From NCBI GenBank assembly GCA_902789665.1, contig CADAOY010000002.1:186001-250000 (forward strand): a DNA stretch of 64,000 nt, in the 5' to 3' direction. The DNA is from an uncultured Lachnospiraceae bacterium (GTDB taxonomy: Bacteria > Bacillota > Clostridia > Lachnospirales > Lachnospiraceae). Shown piece after piece: positions 27,263 through 35,020 of the stretch. Below the pieces are notes generated by a model, which was given only the letters and a program-made list of their open reading frames with translations, made no database searches and was not told the DNA's origin. A program made the translations under genes and the position numbers. The stretch's first letter is position 1; each line of letters opens with the position of its first letter.

Positions 27263-28045
27263 ATGTTTATGAAAAAAGTTAAGGCTGAGGTTATCAGCTC
27301 TAAGATGATAGAAAAAGATATATATGATTTATGTCTTAATTATGAGGGGGCTAAGGATGCAAAGCCGGGACAATTTGTTGGCGTCTTCCCTGAGTCCGAT
27401 GCTCATCTTTTAATGAGACCAATCAGTATATGTTCATTTGATGATAAGACTTTAAGACTTGTATACAGAGTTGTAGGTTTTGGCACTGATGAGTTCAGTA
27501 AGCTTAAAGAGGGCGACAGTATTGAAATCCTTGGAAATCTAGGCAATGGTTTTGATGTAGATCTTTGCAAGGGTAAGACTGTTGTTTTGATGGGAGGCGG
27601 AATCGGAATCCCTCCAATGCTTGGACTTGCAAAGACTCTTAAAGATAAGGGTATTACAGATGATGTTCATGCCTTCCTTGGATACAGGGATAAGAATACA
27701 TTCCTTGATAAGGAATTCGAAGAGGTATGTAATGTGCATCTTGCATCTGATAATGGAGAGATTGGTTTTCACGGTAATGTAGTGGATGCGCTTAAAAGTT
27801 CAGGTATAAAGGCAGATGTAATAATGGCCTGCGGACCTATGCCTATGCTTAAGGGTATTAAGTATTATGCTGAAGGCGAAAATATTGATGCATATATTTC
27901 TCTTGAAGAGAGAATGGCATGTGGCGTTGGTGCTTGTTTAGGATGCGTGGTTAAAACCACAAAAGAAGATCACCATTCACATGTTAATAATGCAAGAATC
28001 TGTACAGACGGTCCTGTGTTTGATGCAAGGGATGTAGATATATAG
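27263..28045 (+). CDS. pyrK: Dihydroorotate dehydrogenase B electron transfer subunit
   Basis: PyrK carries FAD and a [2Fe-2S] cluster and passes electrons from PyrD to NAD. The FAD-binding part contains MRPISICSFDD, the nucleotide-binding part starts with VLMGGGIGIPPMLGLAK, and the C-terminal cluster ligands are in ACGVGACLGCVVKT plus the later ARICTDGPVF. The longer frame begins at 27218, but ATG at 27263 has AAAGGCGG at proper distance and gives the usual length (260 residues). Inside the gene, 27947-27960 holds a GTGGTTAAAACCAC palindrome. Confidence 0.93.
   Translation: MFMKKVKAEVISSKMIEKDIYDLCLNYEGAKDAKPGQFVGVFPESDAHLLMRPISICSFDDKTLRLVYRVVGFGTDEFSKLKEGDSIEILGNLGNGFDVDLCKGKTVVLMGGGIGIPPMLGLAKTLKDKGITDDVHAFLGYRDKNTFLDKEFEEVCNVHLASDNGEIGFHGNVVDALKSSGIKADVIMACGPMPMLKGIKYYAEGENIDAYISLEERMACGVGACLGCVVKTTKEDHHSHVNNARICTDGPVFDARDVDI
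27947..27960. repeat. Palindrome GTGGTTAAAACCAC, variant copy
   Basis: A 6-2-6 inverted repeat with the same arms as the copies at 15551 and 38355, here within the pyrK coding sequence. Confidence 0.35.
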
Positions 28046-28095
28046 CCTGCGCCCACTGGCACTCGCCGACGCGCGGCGGTCGAGCCTGGCGATTG
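28046..28095. other. GC-rich spacer between pyrK and pyrD
   Basis: I count 38 G or C of 50 bases right after the pyrK stop. CGCCG and CGGCG form a small stem around ACGCG. No T-run follows, and pyrD is certainly read onward, so this is not a terminator. Compare 5616-5675, 27189-27219 and 30382-30431. Confidence 0.45.
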
Positions 28096-28123
28096 AATGA
28101 ATGAAGTTATAAAGGGAGTAATA

Positions 28124-29026
28124 ATGAATACAAAGATTAATATTGCGGGAGTTGAATTTAAGAATCCGGTTATGACTGCATCCGGAACATTCGGATCAGG
28201 AATGGAATATTCTTCTTTCGTAGATTTAAATAAATTAGGCGCTGTAGTTACCAAGGGTGTGGCATCAGTACCATGGCCTGGTAATCCAACCAAGAGAGTA
28301 GCGGAAGTTTACGGAGGCATGCTTAATGCAATCGGTCTTCAGAATCCGGGTGTTGATGTTTTTATGGAAAGAGATTTAGCTTTCCTTTCAAACTATGACA
28401 CCAAGGTAATTGTTAATGTATGCGGCAAGAGCGTAGAAGAATATATTGCTGTTGTAGAAAAACTTAATGAGACCAAAGTTGATATGTATGAAATTAACGT
28501 ATCATGTCCTAATGTTAAGGAAGGTGCCATTGCTTTTGGACAGAATGCAGATGTGCTTTATGATGTAACCAGGAAGATTAAGGAAGCATCAAAGAAGCCT
28601 ATCATTATGAAATTAAGTCCTAATGTTACATCAATTAAGGATATGGCCAAGGCGGCAGAGGCAGGCGGCGCTGATGCAATTTCACTTATAAATACCATTA
28701 CAGGTATGAAGATAGATATTGAAAGACAGACATTTGTACTTGCCAACAAGACAGGTGGTATGTCAGGTCCTGCAATTAAGCCGGTTGCAGTTCGTATGGT
28801 ATATGAATGCGCCAATGCAGTTTCAATTCCGATTATCGGTATGGGCGGTATAGCAACAGCTGAAGATGCAATTGAATTTATGCTGGCAGGCGCTACAGGT
28901 GTGGCAGTAGGTATGATGAATTTTGTTAATCCTTATGCAACTGAAGAAGTTGTTAAGGGAATTGAAGATTATATGATTCGTCATAATATTGATGATATTA
29001 ATACAATAATTGGCGCGGTTCATTAG
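28124..29026 (+). CDS. pyrD: Dihydroorotate dehydrogenase, class 1B catalytic subunit
   Basis: This FMN enzyme oxidises dihydroorotate to orotate; the catalytic Cys in INVSCPNVKEG and the presence of pyrK make it class 1B (NAD-dependent). Other marks are PVMTASGTFGSG at the N-terminus, MKLSPNVT, and GMGGIATAEDAIEFMLAGA for phosphate/FMN binding. I chose ATG at 28124 (AAGGGAG, 5-nt spacing) over an in-frame ATG at 28097. The product has 300 residues, normal for the class. Confidence 0.95.
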   Translation: MNTKINIAGVEFKNPVMTASGTFGSGMEYSSFVDLNKLGAVVTKGVASVPWPGNPTKRVAEVYGGMLNAIGLQNPGVDVFMERDLAFLSNYDTKVIVNVCGKSVEEYIAVVEKLNETKVDMYEINVSCPNVKEGAIAFGQNADVLYDVTRKIKEASKKPIIMKLSPNVTSIKDMAKAAEAGGADAISLINTITGMKIDIERQTFVLANKTGGMSGPAIKPVAVRMVYECANAVSIPIIGMGGIATAEDAIEFMLAGATGVAVGMMNFVNPYATEEVVKGIEDYMIRHNIDDINTIIGAVH

Positions 29027-29043
29027 CCTTTGGAGTTAAGTAA

Positions 29044-29901
29044 ATGAGTGTAACAGTAGATGCTTATGCAAAAATAAATATGGGACTTGATGTTCTTGGA
29101 AGATTTCCAAACGGATATCATAATCTTGCCATGGTAATGCAGACCATATCTTTAAAGGATGTAATTACTTTAGAAAAAAGAGAAGATGGTGAGATTCATT
29201 TATCGATGACAGACCCTTCACTTCCAACTGATGCATCAAATCTTGCATATAAGGCAGCAGCAAAAATGATGGAAGCATATCCTTCCATTAAGGGTGTGAA
29301 TATTCATGTAGAGAAAACCATTCCCAAGGCAGCAGGTCTGGCAGGTGGTTCAGCAGATGCGGCTGGCGTAATAAATGGAATAGATAAGTTATATAATCTT
29401 AATCTTTCACTTGAAGATAAATGTGCGGTTGGCGTAAAGATTGGAGCGGATGTTCCATTTTGTATATTAGGTCATACTGCTCTTGCAGAAGGAATTGGTG
29501 AGATATTAACTCCATTAAAACCGCTTCCAAAGCATAAAGTGCTTGTGGCAAAGCCTGATGTTGATGTTTCAACAAAGGAAGTATTTGAGGCGATTGATTC
29601 TAAAGACTCCTATGAGCATCCGCAGATTAAGGCGATGGCTGAGGCTGTGGAAGGCGGGGATTTTGGCAAGGTTTTAGAGTTGATGGGCAATGTGCTTGAG
29701 TTAGTGACTGAGCCGAAGGTTAAGGAAATAACTTTAATTAAAGAAGTGATGATGGGCTCAGGGGCTCTTAATGCAATGATGAGCGGCAGTGGCCCTACAG
29801 TATTTGGAATATATGATGATGAGAATAAGGCGCGAAAAGCCAAGGAGGAGATTGAGGCAAAAGGCTATGCTCCGGCGGCTTTTGTCTGCGACTTTGTATA
29901 G
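29044..29901 (+). CDS. ispE: 4-diphosphocytidyl-2-C-methyl-D-erythritol kinase
   Basis: A GHMP-family kinase of 285 residues in the MEP isoprenoid pathway. The N-terminus VDAYAKINMGLDVLG, the ATP loop PKAAGLAGGSADAA (about residues 93-106) and the C-terminal MSGSGPTVFGIY are diagnostic. It follows pyrD by 17 nt and is likely in the same transcript. It shows that isoprenoid precursors for undecaprenyl phosphate are made by the MEP route. Confidence 0.95.
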   Translation: MSVTVDAYAKINMGLDVLGRFPNGYHNLAMVMQTISLKDVITLEKREDGEIHLSMTDPSLPTDASNLAYKAAAKMMEAYPSIKGVNIHVEKTIPKAAGLAGGSADAAGVINGIDKLYNLNLSLEDKCAVGVKIGADVPFCILGHTALAEGIGEILTPLKPLPKHKVLVAKPDVDVSTKEVFEAIDSKDSYEHPQIKAMAEAVEGGDFGKVLELMGNVLELVTEPKVKEITLIKEVMMGSGALNAMMSGSGPTVFGIYDDENKARKAKEEIEAKGYAPAAFVCDFV

Positions 29902-29909
29902 GTGTAAAA

Positions 29910-30371
29910 ATGGATGCTAGGAAAGTTACAATAGAACATATGGCAAGGCTCAACAGCGGCGAGGGCTGGGATGAGGCTTTCAATATATATAAGGGTATTC
30001 TTCGCCATAAGGAAGATCACGATTTGATTACATATAAGTCGAAAATTAATGGTATGGAGATAAGAAATGCCATTAAGATTTTAAGTCCGAATCAGATTGT
30101 TATCACCTTAAGCGGCGGAGCTGAGAATATTTATCCTATGTATATGGGTGAAATCAGTGATGTAATAATTAAGGAAAAAGAATATGAGCTTAAGCTGAAG
30201 CTTGTCTGCAAGGATGTGACCTTAAGTCAGGATAAGGGCACCATGGGCATAACGGTGGAATATGATATGCTTACGGAGGATATGAATATACTGACCCAGG
30301 GGTATCATTTCTTCAATATATACACTGAAGCGCCGAAGGCGATGGCGGAAGATCCGAATGCCATTGAGTAA
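29910..30371 (+). CDS. Conserved hypothetical protein after ispE
   Basis: A 153-residue soluble protein without signal peptide or membrane helix, starting 8 nt after ispE. The middle alternates strands (INGMEIRNAIKILSPNQIVI, VIIKEKEYELKLKLVCKD), suggesting a beta-rich fold. I do not recognise a catalytic motif. The stop at 30371 is followed by a GC-rich spacer, and the gene probably ends the long housekeeping operon. Confidence 0.65.
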   Translation: MDARKVTIEHMARLNSGEGWDEAFNIYKGILRHKEDHDLITYKSKINGMEIRNAIKILSPNQIVITLSGGAENIYPMYMGEISDVIIKEKEYELKLKLVCKDVTLSQDKGTMGITVEYDMLTEDMNILTQGYHFFNIYTEAPKAMAEDPNAIE

Positions 30372-30381
30372 AATACACATC

Positions 30382-30431
30382 AAGGCTCCCGGCGTAGCCC
30401 GAGCGCGCTGGTTTGGCGGGACTTGGGCAGG
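30382..30431. other. GC-rich spacer after the ispE-linked gene
   Basis: 36 of 50 bases are G or C, with GCCC/GGGC and CCCG/CGGG complements over a long loop, but no T-run. The stretch lies 10 nt after a stop codon, as the other three GC-rich spacers of the window lie at or near stops. The rest of the 177-nt gap holds the sigma-28-type promoter listed next. Confidence 0.45.
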
Positions 30432-30467
30432 AAGATTTGATTTGGATAAAAAAATTGTAACAAGGGG

Positions 30468-30494
30468 TTAAGTTTTATTTTTAATGGTCGATAT
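30468..30494 (+). promoter_or_regulatory. Sigma-28 (SigD/FliA) type promoter
   Basis: TTAAGTTT (30468-30475), an 11-nt spacer, then GTCGATAT (30487-30494). The known consensus is TAAAGTTT-N11-GCCGATAA, so 7 of 8 and 6 of 8 bases match with the exact spacer. No convincing vegetative promoter is present in the gap. Expected start is about 45 nt upstream of the start codon at 30549. Confidence 0.65.
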
Positions 30495-30548
30495 TTATGA
30501 TAGAGGTATTTGTCGCTTCGTCTAAATGTCACCAAGGAGGGTATGTTT

Positions 30549-31139
30549 ATGAGCGTAAATGGAATTACATCAAGTGAGAGCAGTTATACATCTAAAGTGT
30601 CATCTGCATCTTCCAATGCAAAAGCAAAAGTGAATAATGAAGCTCCTAAGGCTGAGACTGTGCAGGATGGCGCTGTATATGAGTCATCAGGCAAGGCTAA
30701 GTATGTTAAGGTAGCAAATCCGGATATGGTTGCTTATCTTAAGTCAACAACTGAGGAGAGAACTAATCAGCTTCAGAATATAGTTAAAGATCTTATGATG
30801 AAGCAGGGACAGGCTTATGGAGCAGCCAATGATATGTGGAAGTTCCTGGCAAGCGGCAATTTCGAAGTAGATGCTGCAACCAAGGCACAGGCACAGGCTG
30901 ATATCGCAGAAGACGGTTTCTGGGGTGTTGAGGCAACATCTGATCGAATCATTGATTTTGCCAAAGCTTTGGCAGGAGATAATCCTGAAATGCTTGAGAA
31001 GATGAGAGGTGCTTTTGAGAAGGGATTTGCCATGGCAAGAGAGACATGGGGCGGAGCACTTCCGGATATTTCCCAGAGAACTTATGAAGCTGTTCAGAAG
31101 AAATTTGATGCACTTATTAATCCTAAAGAGGAAGAATAA
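30549..31139 (+). CDS. Unassigned protein under a sigma-28-type promoter (DUF5610-like)
   Basis: A 196-residue soluble protein. ATG at 30549 is chosen because AAGGAGG (30534-30540) is 8 nt away; ATG at 30543 is too close. The first 50 residues are Ser/Ala/Lys-rich and probably disordered, without a Sec signal peptide. The rest is helical, with EDGFWGVEATSDRIIDFAKA and the FEKGFAMARETWGGALPDIS block as the most distinctive parts. I recall similar proteins carried as DUF5610 or vaguely named; the link is from memory. The sigma-28-type promoter and a flexible N-terminus such as flagellar export substrates have suggest a motility-linked protein. It is a single-gene unit ended by a strong terminator. 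Confidence 0.65.
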   Translation: MSVNGITSSESSYTSKVSSASSNAKAKVNNEAPKAETVQDGAVYESSGKAKYVKVANPDMVAYLKSTTEERTNQLQNIVKDLMMKQGQAYGAANDMWKFLASGNFEVDAATKAQAQADIAEDGFWGVEATSDRIIDFAKALAGDNPEMLEKMRGAFEKGFAMARETWGGALPDISQRTYEAVQKKFDALINPKEEE

Positions 31140-31165
31140 TTTCATAATTAAATAATGAATCTAAG

Positions 31166-31197
31166 GCACCGGCCACATGGCCGGTGCTTTGTTTTTT
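31166..31197 (+). terminator. Rho-independent terminator
   Basis: GCACCGGCC (31166-31174) and GGCCGGTGC (31079 arm equivalent at 31179-31187) form a 9-bp GC-rich stem around ACAT, followed by TTTGTTTTTT. It ends the sigma-28-type unit. Confidence 0.92.
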
Positions 31198-31207
31198 AAA
31201 AATATTG

Positions 31208-31236
31208 TTGACAGAATAAAAGAACTGTTTTATACT
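31208..31236 (+). promoter_or_regulatory. Consensus promoter of ABC system
   Basis: -35 TTGACA (31208-31213), 17-nt spacer, -10 TATACT (31231-31236). It drives the ATPase-permease pair at 31372-34876. The leader to the start codon is about 125 nt and contains a GGCAGC/GCTGCC hairpin (31308-31324) without a T-run. Confidence 0.85.
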
Positions 31237-31244
31237 ACTAAATG

Positions 31245-31270
31245 AACAGATGAATAAATGTTCAACTGTT
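31245..31270. promoter_or_regulatory. Palindromic operator downstream of the -10
   Basis: AACAGnTGAA, six bases, TTCAnCTGTT: a 26-nt inverted repeat with 9 matched positions per arm. An overlapping exact TGAACA-N10-TGTTCA repeat lies at 31243-31264. It begins at the expected start site, so a bound repressor (TetR- or MarR-like by layout) would block the ABC promoter. No regulator gene lies beside it. Confidence 0.65.
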
Positions 31271-31371
31271 TGAAGGGCGCAACCATTAATGAAAGTGGTA
31301 TGTATTGGGCAGCAAGGGGCTGCCATTTCTAAAAACATATTGTTAGCACAGTCTAACTTAAGGAGGATATT

Positions 31372-32088
31372 ATGTCAGAGCAGGAAAGAAAGTTTTTGGA
31401 GATCGTTGATCTTAAGAAGGGTTTCGGATCGGGGGATACGAGGCAGGAAGTACTTAAGGGAATGAACTTTAGTGTTTCGAAGGGCGAATTTTGCGTGCTT
31501 CTTGGACCATCAGGTTCAGGCAAGTCCACACTGCTTAATATTATTGGTGGCATCGACGGTGCTGATTCAGGCTACATCTCAATCAATGGGGACAAGCTTG
31601 AAGACATGGGTGAGAAGGGGCTTACCCTGTATCGTAGAAAACACCTTGGCTATGTATTTCAGATGTATAATCTGATTCCAAATCTTAATGTTAAGGAAAA
31701 TATTGAGGTCGGCGCTTATCTTTCAGATGATCCGCTTGACATCGATGAACTTCTTAATACACTTGGATTGTTTGATCACAGATACAAACTTCCTAATCAG
31801 CTTTCCGGTGGTCAGCAGCAGAGAGTATCCATCGGAAGAGCGATAGTTAAGAACCCGGATATTTTGCTCTGTGATGAGCCGACAGGCGCCCTTGATTACA
31901 ATACATCAAAGGAAATTCTTAAACTCATTGAAGACGTTAATGCCAAGTATGGCAACACAATTATCATGGTTACACATAATGAAGCAATTAAGAATATGGC
32001 AGACCATGTAATCAAATTAAGAGATGGTGTTGTAAGACATAATGATATAAACGAGAGCAAAATCTCCGCCGTGGATCTTGAGTGGTAG
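31372..32088 (+). CDS. ABC transporter ATP-binding protein (MacB/LolD type)
   Basis: A 238-residue ATPase with Walker A GPSGSGKST (about residues 44-52), signature LSGGQQQR, and Walker B ILLCDEPTGALD. The GALD ending and gene partner (one large FtsX-fold permease) are typical of peptide-antibiotic resistance or lantibiotic-type exporters. AAGGAGG precedes the start. The permease follows by 16 nt. Transcription starts from the consensus promoter at 31208 and is probably repressed through the palindrome at 31245. Confidence 0.93.
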   Translation: MSEQERKFLEIVDLKKGFGSGDTRQEVLKGMNFSVSKGEFCVLLGPSGSGKSTLLNIIGGIDGADSGYISINGDKLEDMGEKGLTLYRRKHLGYVFQMYNLIPNLNVKENIEVGAYLSDDPLDIDELLNTLGLFDHRYKLPNQLSGGQQQRVSIGRAIVKNPDILLCDEPTGALDYNTSKEILKLIEDVNAKYGNTIIMVTHNEAIKNMADHVIKLRDGVVRHNDINESKISAVDLEW

Positions 32089-32104
32089 GAAAGGGTAAAG
32101 CGAT

Positions 32105-34876
32105 ATGAAAAAGAAGAAAATTGTTAATCCACTCTTGAAGAGAATACCTAAAGAACTTCTTAATGAGTGGAGAAAATATTTAGTAATTTTTATATTCCTC
32201 TCACTTACAATCAGTGCCGTATCAGGAATCGATGTGGCAAACAACAGTATGCTTACGGCGCTTGAAAATGCAAAGGGTGAGTTTAATCTTGAGGACGGTC
32301 ATTTTGTCCTTGATGAAGAGGCAAGTGAGGAATTCATAGAGAAAATTGAAAGTGGCGAAAAGATTGATTTAAGGCAGTTCTACATCGATGAAGCTCATGA
32401 TGAGATTGATGAAAAAGTTGTGGAAGAAGGCGAGAAGGAACTTAAGAAAACTGTCGAAGAAGAACTTCGTAAAACCATAACTGAAGAGATTACAAAGAAG
32501 GCAACAGATGCTGTTATGACAGCAATTGAGCCAATGAAAGCTTTTATGACTGAGGAGCAGATTAATGCAGCAGTCGATGAAGCAGTAGAGAAAGCTTTAG
32601 ATGAAAATCTCGAGAAAGTATATGAAGAAAATTACGATGAAGCATATGAAGAGGCTTTAAAGAGTGATGAGTACAAGGATGCTCTGGAAGAGGCGAGGGC
32701 AGATGCTTACAAGGAAGCAGAAGATGAAATCAATGAAGAATTTGATGATATCTATGCAAAGAAATCCAAGTCTGAATTAGAGTCTGAAGCAAACTTTAAG
32801 GTAACACCTGTTGAGATTTATCCATTCTTTTATAAGGATGTGGATGAGGATAATGATCTTGATGGTGAGCCGGATGGACGAATCAGAATTTATGCCGTAA
32901 ACGATGAGATAAACAGAGCAGATTTCCTAGAGGGACGTGCGCCTGAAAATGACGGAGAGATTGCCATCGACAGAATGCATGCAGATAATGTTAATCTCGC
33001 AGTTGGTGATGTGGTAAAAGTTGGTGACGAAGAGTTCAAGATTGTAGGACTTCTTGCATATGTTAATTACTCAACACTTTATGAGAATAATACGGATATA
33101 ATGTTTGATGCCATTAATTTTGACGTAGCCATGGTTACTAAGGATGGCTGGGATAAAGTAGATTCAAAGATTAATTATTCGTATTCATTTAAGTATGCAG
33201 ATGCTTCATATAATAATGATAATGAAGAAAAAGTCTTATCAGATAACTTTATGCAGGCCTTAGCATCCCAGTGTGTTGCAGAAGAAAATGATCTTCTTGA
33301 TTATGTGCCAAGGTATGCAAACCAGGCGGTGATTTTTGCACCGGATGATTTAGGCGGAGATAAGGTAATGGCAGGAGTGCTTATCTACATTCTTGTGGTT
33401 GTAATGGCATTTATATTTGCAATTACAATTAGTAGTACCATCACTAAAGAAGCCTCAGTTATCGGAACTTTGAGGGCGTCCGGTTACACTAAATGGGAAC
33501 TTATTAAGCACTATACAGCGATGCCAATTATTGTTACGTTCTTAGCAGCAATTGCGGGTAATATTCTGGGATATACTTATCTTAAAAATGTGGCAGTAGA
33601 TATGTATTATAACAGTTATTCAATGCCGACATATGTTACACTCTGGAACTATGATGCTTTTGTTAAGGCTACACTTATTCCTGTGCTTCTCATGATCATA
33701 GTTAACTATGTGGTAGTTACAAGAATGATGCGTTTTACACCGCTTCAGTTCTTAAGACATAATCTTAAGACATCCAAAAAGAAGAAAGCCATGAGGCTCC
33801 CAAGATTTAAGTTTATCAACAGATTCAGACTACGAATCATGCTTCAGAATATTCCTAACTATCTGGTGCTTTGTGTTGGAATCTTCCTCGTACTTGTACT
33901 TCTGGTATTTGCATTCGGGCTTCCTGATACGCTGGATAATTATCAGGAAAAAGCAGTAGAGCAGATGTATGCCAAATATCAGTATGTGCTTAAAAGCACA
34001 GAAGACGACGACGGTGATTTAATTACAACAAAAGCGGCCGGAGCAGAAAAATATTCCCAGGCTTCACTTAAGAGTGTGGGCGGAGCAAGAGATGGCGAGG
34101 CTGTAAGCGTATTAGGTATTGAAGATGACAGTACTCATATTACTTTAAATGGAGAATATGGTGAAGGCGATGTAAGCGTATCAAGTGCCTACGCAGATAA
34201 GTTTGGACTTTCAATTGGAGATGAGATTACACTTAAGGAGAAATATAATTCTACAGAATATACATTCAAAGTAAAGGATATTTATGATTATACGGGAGGC
34301 ATTGCAGTCTTTATGCCACTTGATAATTATAATGAAATCTTTGGATATGTGGAAGGTTCATTCAACGGTTATATGGCAGATGAACGCATCACTGACATAG
34401 ATGATAAATATATTTATATGTCAATTACGGAGGATGATATAACAAAGGTTTCCAGACAGCTTGATCATTCCATGGGCGGATACATGGATTTCTTTAAAGT
34501 GATTTGTTTCCTTCTCTCACTTGTTTTAATCTATCTGCTTACAAAGGTTATTATTGAGAAGAATGAAAACTCCATATCAATGACCAAAATCCTCGGCTAC
34601 AGCAATGGTGAAATCGGCGGCCTGTATCTTCTTCCAACAAGCATCGTGGTTGTTATTGCATCAAGCATTATGACATTTGGATCTGTTGAGGCCATTAAAC
34701 TTTTGTGGATTGTTATTATGAGAAGAATGGATGGATGGCTTCCGGCATATGTATCACCTTTAAGCATGGTTTACTGTGTGGCAATAGTTGTGGCCTCGTA
34801 TCTTCTCGTTATGCTTATTGACTTTAGAAGAATTAAGAAAGTGCCAATGGATGAAGCACTTAAAAATGTGGAATGA
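32105..34876 (+). CDS. Large FtsX-fold ABC permease with acidic helical insertion
   Basis: The permease partner of the preceding ATPase, 923 residues. After an N-terminal helix (about residues 24-44) there is a long extracellular domain. Its first part (about 60-225) is a very acidic, alanine-rich, charged helical stretch, probably a coiled coil. The conserved domain follows with three helices near 425-560, then a second helix-plus-extracellular module (from about 595), and three final helices ending with DFRRIKKVPMDEALKNVE. The two-FtsX-domain layout is like bacitracin-type exporters; the acidic arm is the unusual part. A strong terminator follows. Confidence 0.88.
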   Translation: MKKKKIVNPLLKRIPKELLNEWRKYLVIFIFLSLTISAVSGIDVANNSMLTALENAKGEFNLEDGHFVLDEEASEEFIEKIESGEKIDLRQFYIDEAHDEIDEKVVEEGEKELKKTVEEELRKTITEEITKKATDAVMTAIEPMKAFMTEEQINAAVDEAVEKALDENLEKVYEENYDEAYEEALKSDEYKDALEEARADAYKEAEDEINEEFDDIYAKKSKSELESEANFKVTPVEIYPFFYKDVDEDNDLDGEPDGRIRIYAVNDEINRADFLEGRAPENDGEIAIDRMHADNVNLAVGDVVKVGDEEFKIVGLLAYVNYSTLYENNTDIMFDAINFDVAMVTKDGWDKVDSKINYSYSFKYADASYNNDNEEKVLSDNFMQALASQCVAEENDLLDYVPRYANQAVIFAPDDLGGDKVMAGVLIYILVVVMAFIFAITISSTITKEASVIGTLRASGYTKWELIKHYTAMPIIVTFLAAIAGNILGYTYLKNVAVDMYYNSYSMPTYVTLWNYDAFVKATLIPVLLMIIVNYVVVTRMMRFTPLQFLRHNLKTSKKKKAMRLPRFKFINRFRLRIMLQNIPNYLVLCVGIFLVLVLLVFAFGLPDTLDNYQEKAVEQMYAKYQYVLKSTEDDDGDLITTKAAGAEKYSQASLKSVGGARDGEAVSVLGIEDDSTHITLNGEYGEGDVSVSSAYADKFGLSIGDEITLKEKYNSTEYTFKVKDIYDYTGGIAVFMPLDNYNEIFGYVEGSFNGYMADERITDIDDKYIYMSITEDDITKVSRQLDHSMGGYMDFFKVICFLLSLVLIYLLTKVIIEKNENSISMTKILGYSNGEIGGLYLLPTSIVVVIASSIMTFGSVEAIKLLWIVIMRRMDGWLPAYVSPLSMVYCVAIVVASYLLVMLIDFRRIKKVPMDEALKNVE

Positions 34877-34924
34877 CAGACTTAAAGGCCAAAAGCCAAT
34901 GACAAATAGTCCCCTTTTTGCAAG

Positions 34925-34950
34925 CCCCACCGGTTATCCGGTGGGGTTTT
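34925..34950 (+). terminator. Rho-independent terminator
   Basis: CCCCACCGG (34925-34933) pairs with CCGGTGGGG (34938-34946) around TTAT, followed by TTTT. It ends the ABC operon. Confidence 0.92.
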
Positions 34951-34956
34951 CGCACC

Positions 34957-34985
34957 TTGTCACTTTCTCTTATTTGTTGTAAGAT
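34957..34985 (+). promoter_or_regulatory. Possible promoter of NSS transporter
   Basis: -35 TTGTCA (34957-34962), 17-nt spacer, weak -10 TAAGAT (34980-34985). If used, transcription starts at about 34992, which excludes the upstream ATG at 34991 and supports ATG at 35021. Confidence 0.4.
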
Positions 34986-35020
34986 AAAGGATGGGGAAAG
35001 AGAAAGGACTGTTTTTAATC

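Noticed and set aside
30744..31145. 133-codon minus-strand open frame over the sigma-28-type gene
   Set aside because: Cys/Ser/Leu-rich antisense translation without motif or ribosome-binding site, typical of a shadow frame.
31308..31324. Hairpin in the leader of the second ABC operon as terminator
   Set aside because: GGCAGC/GCTGCC is only 6 bp and no T-run follows; the operon is clearly meant to be read through.
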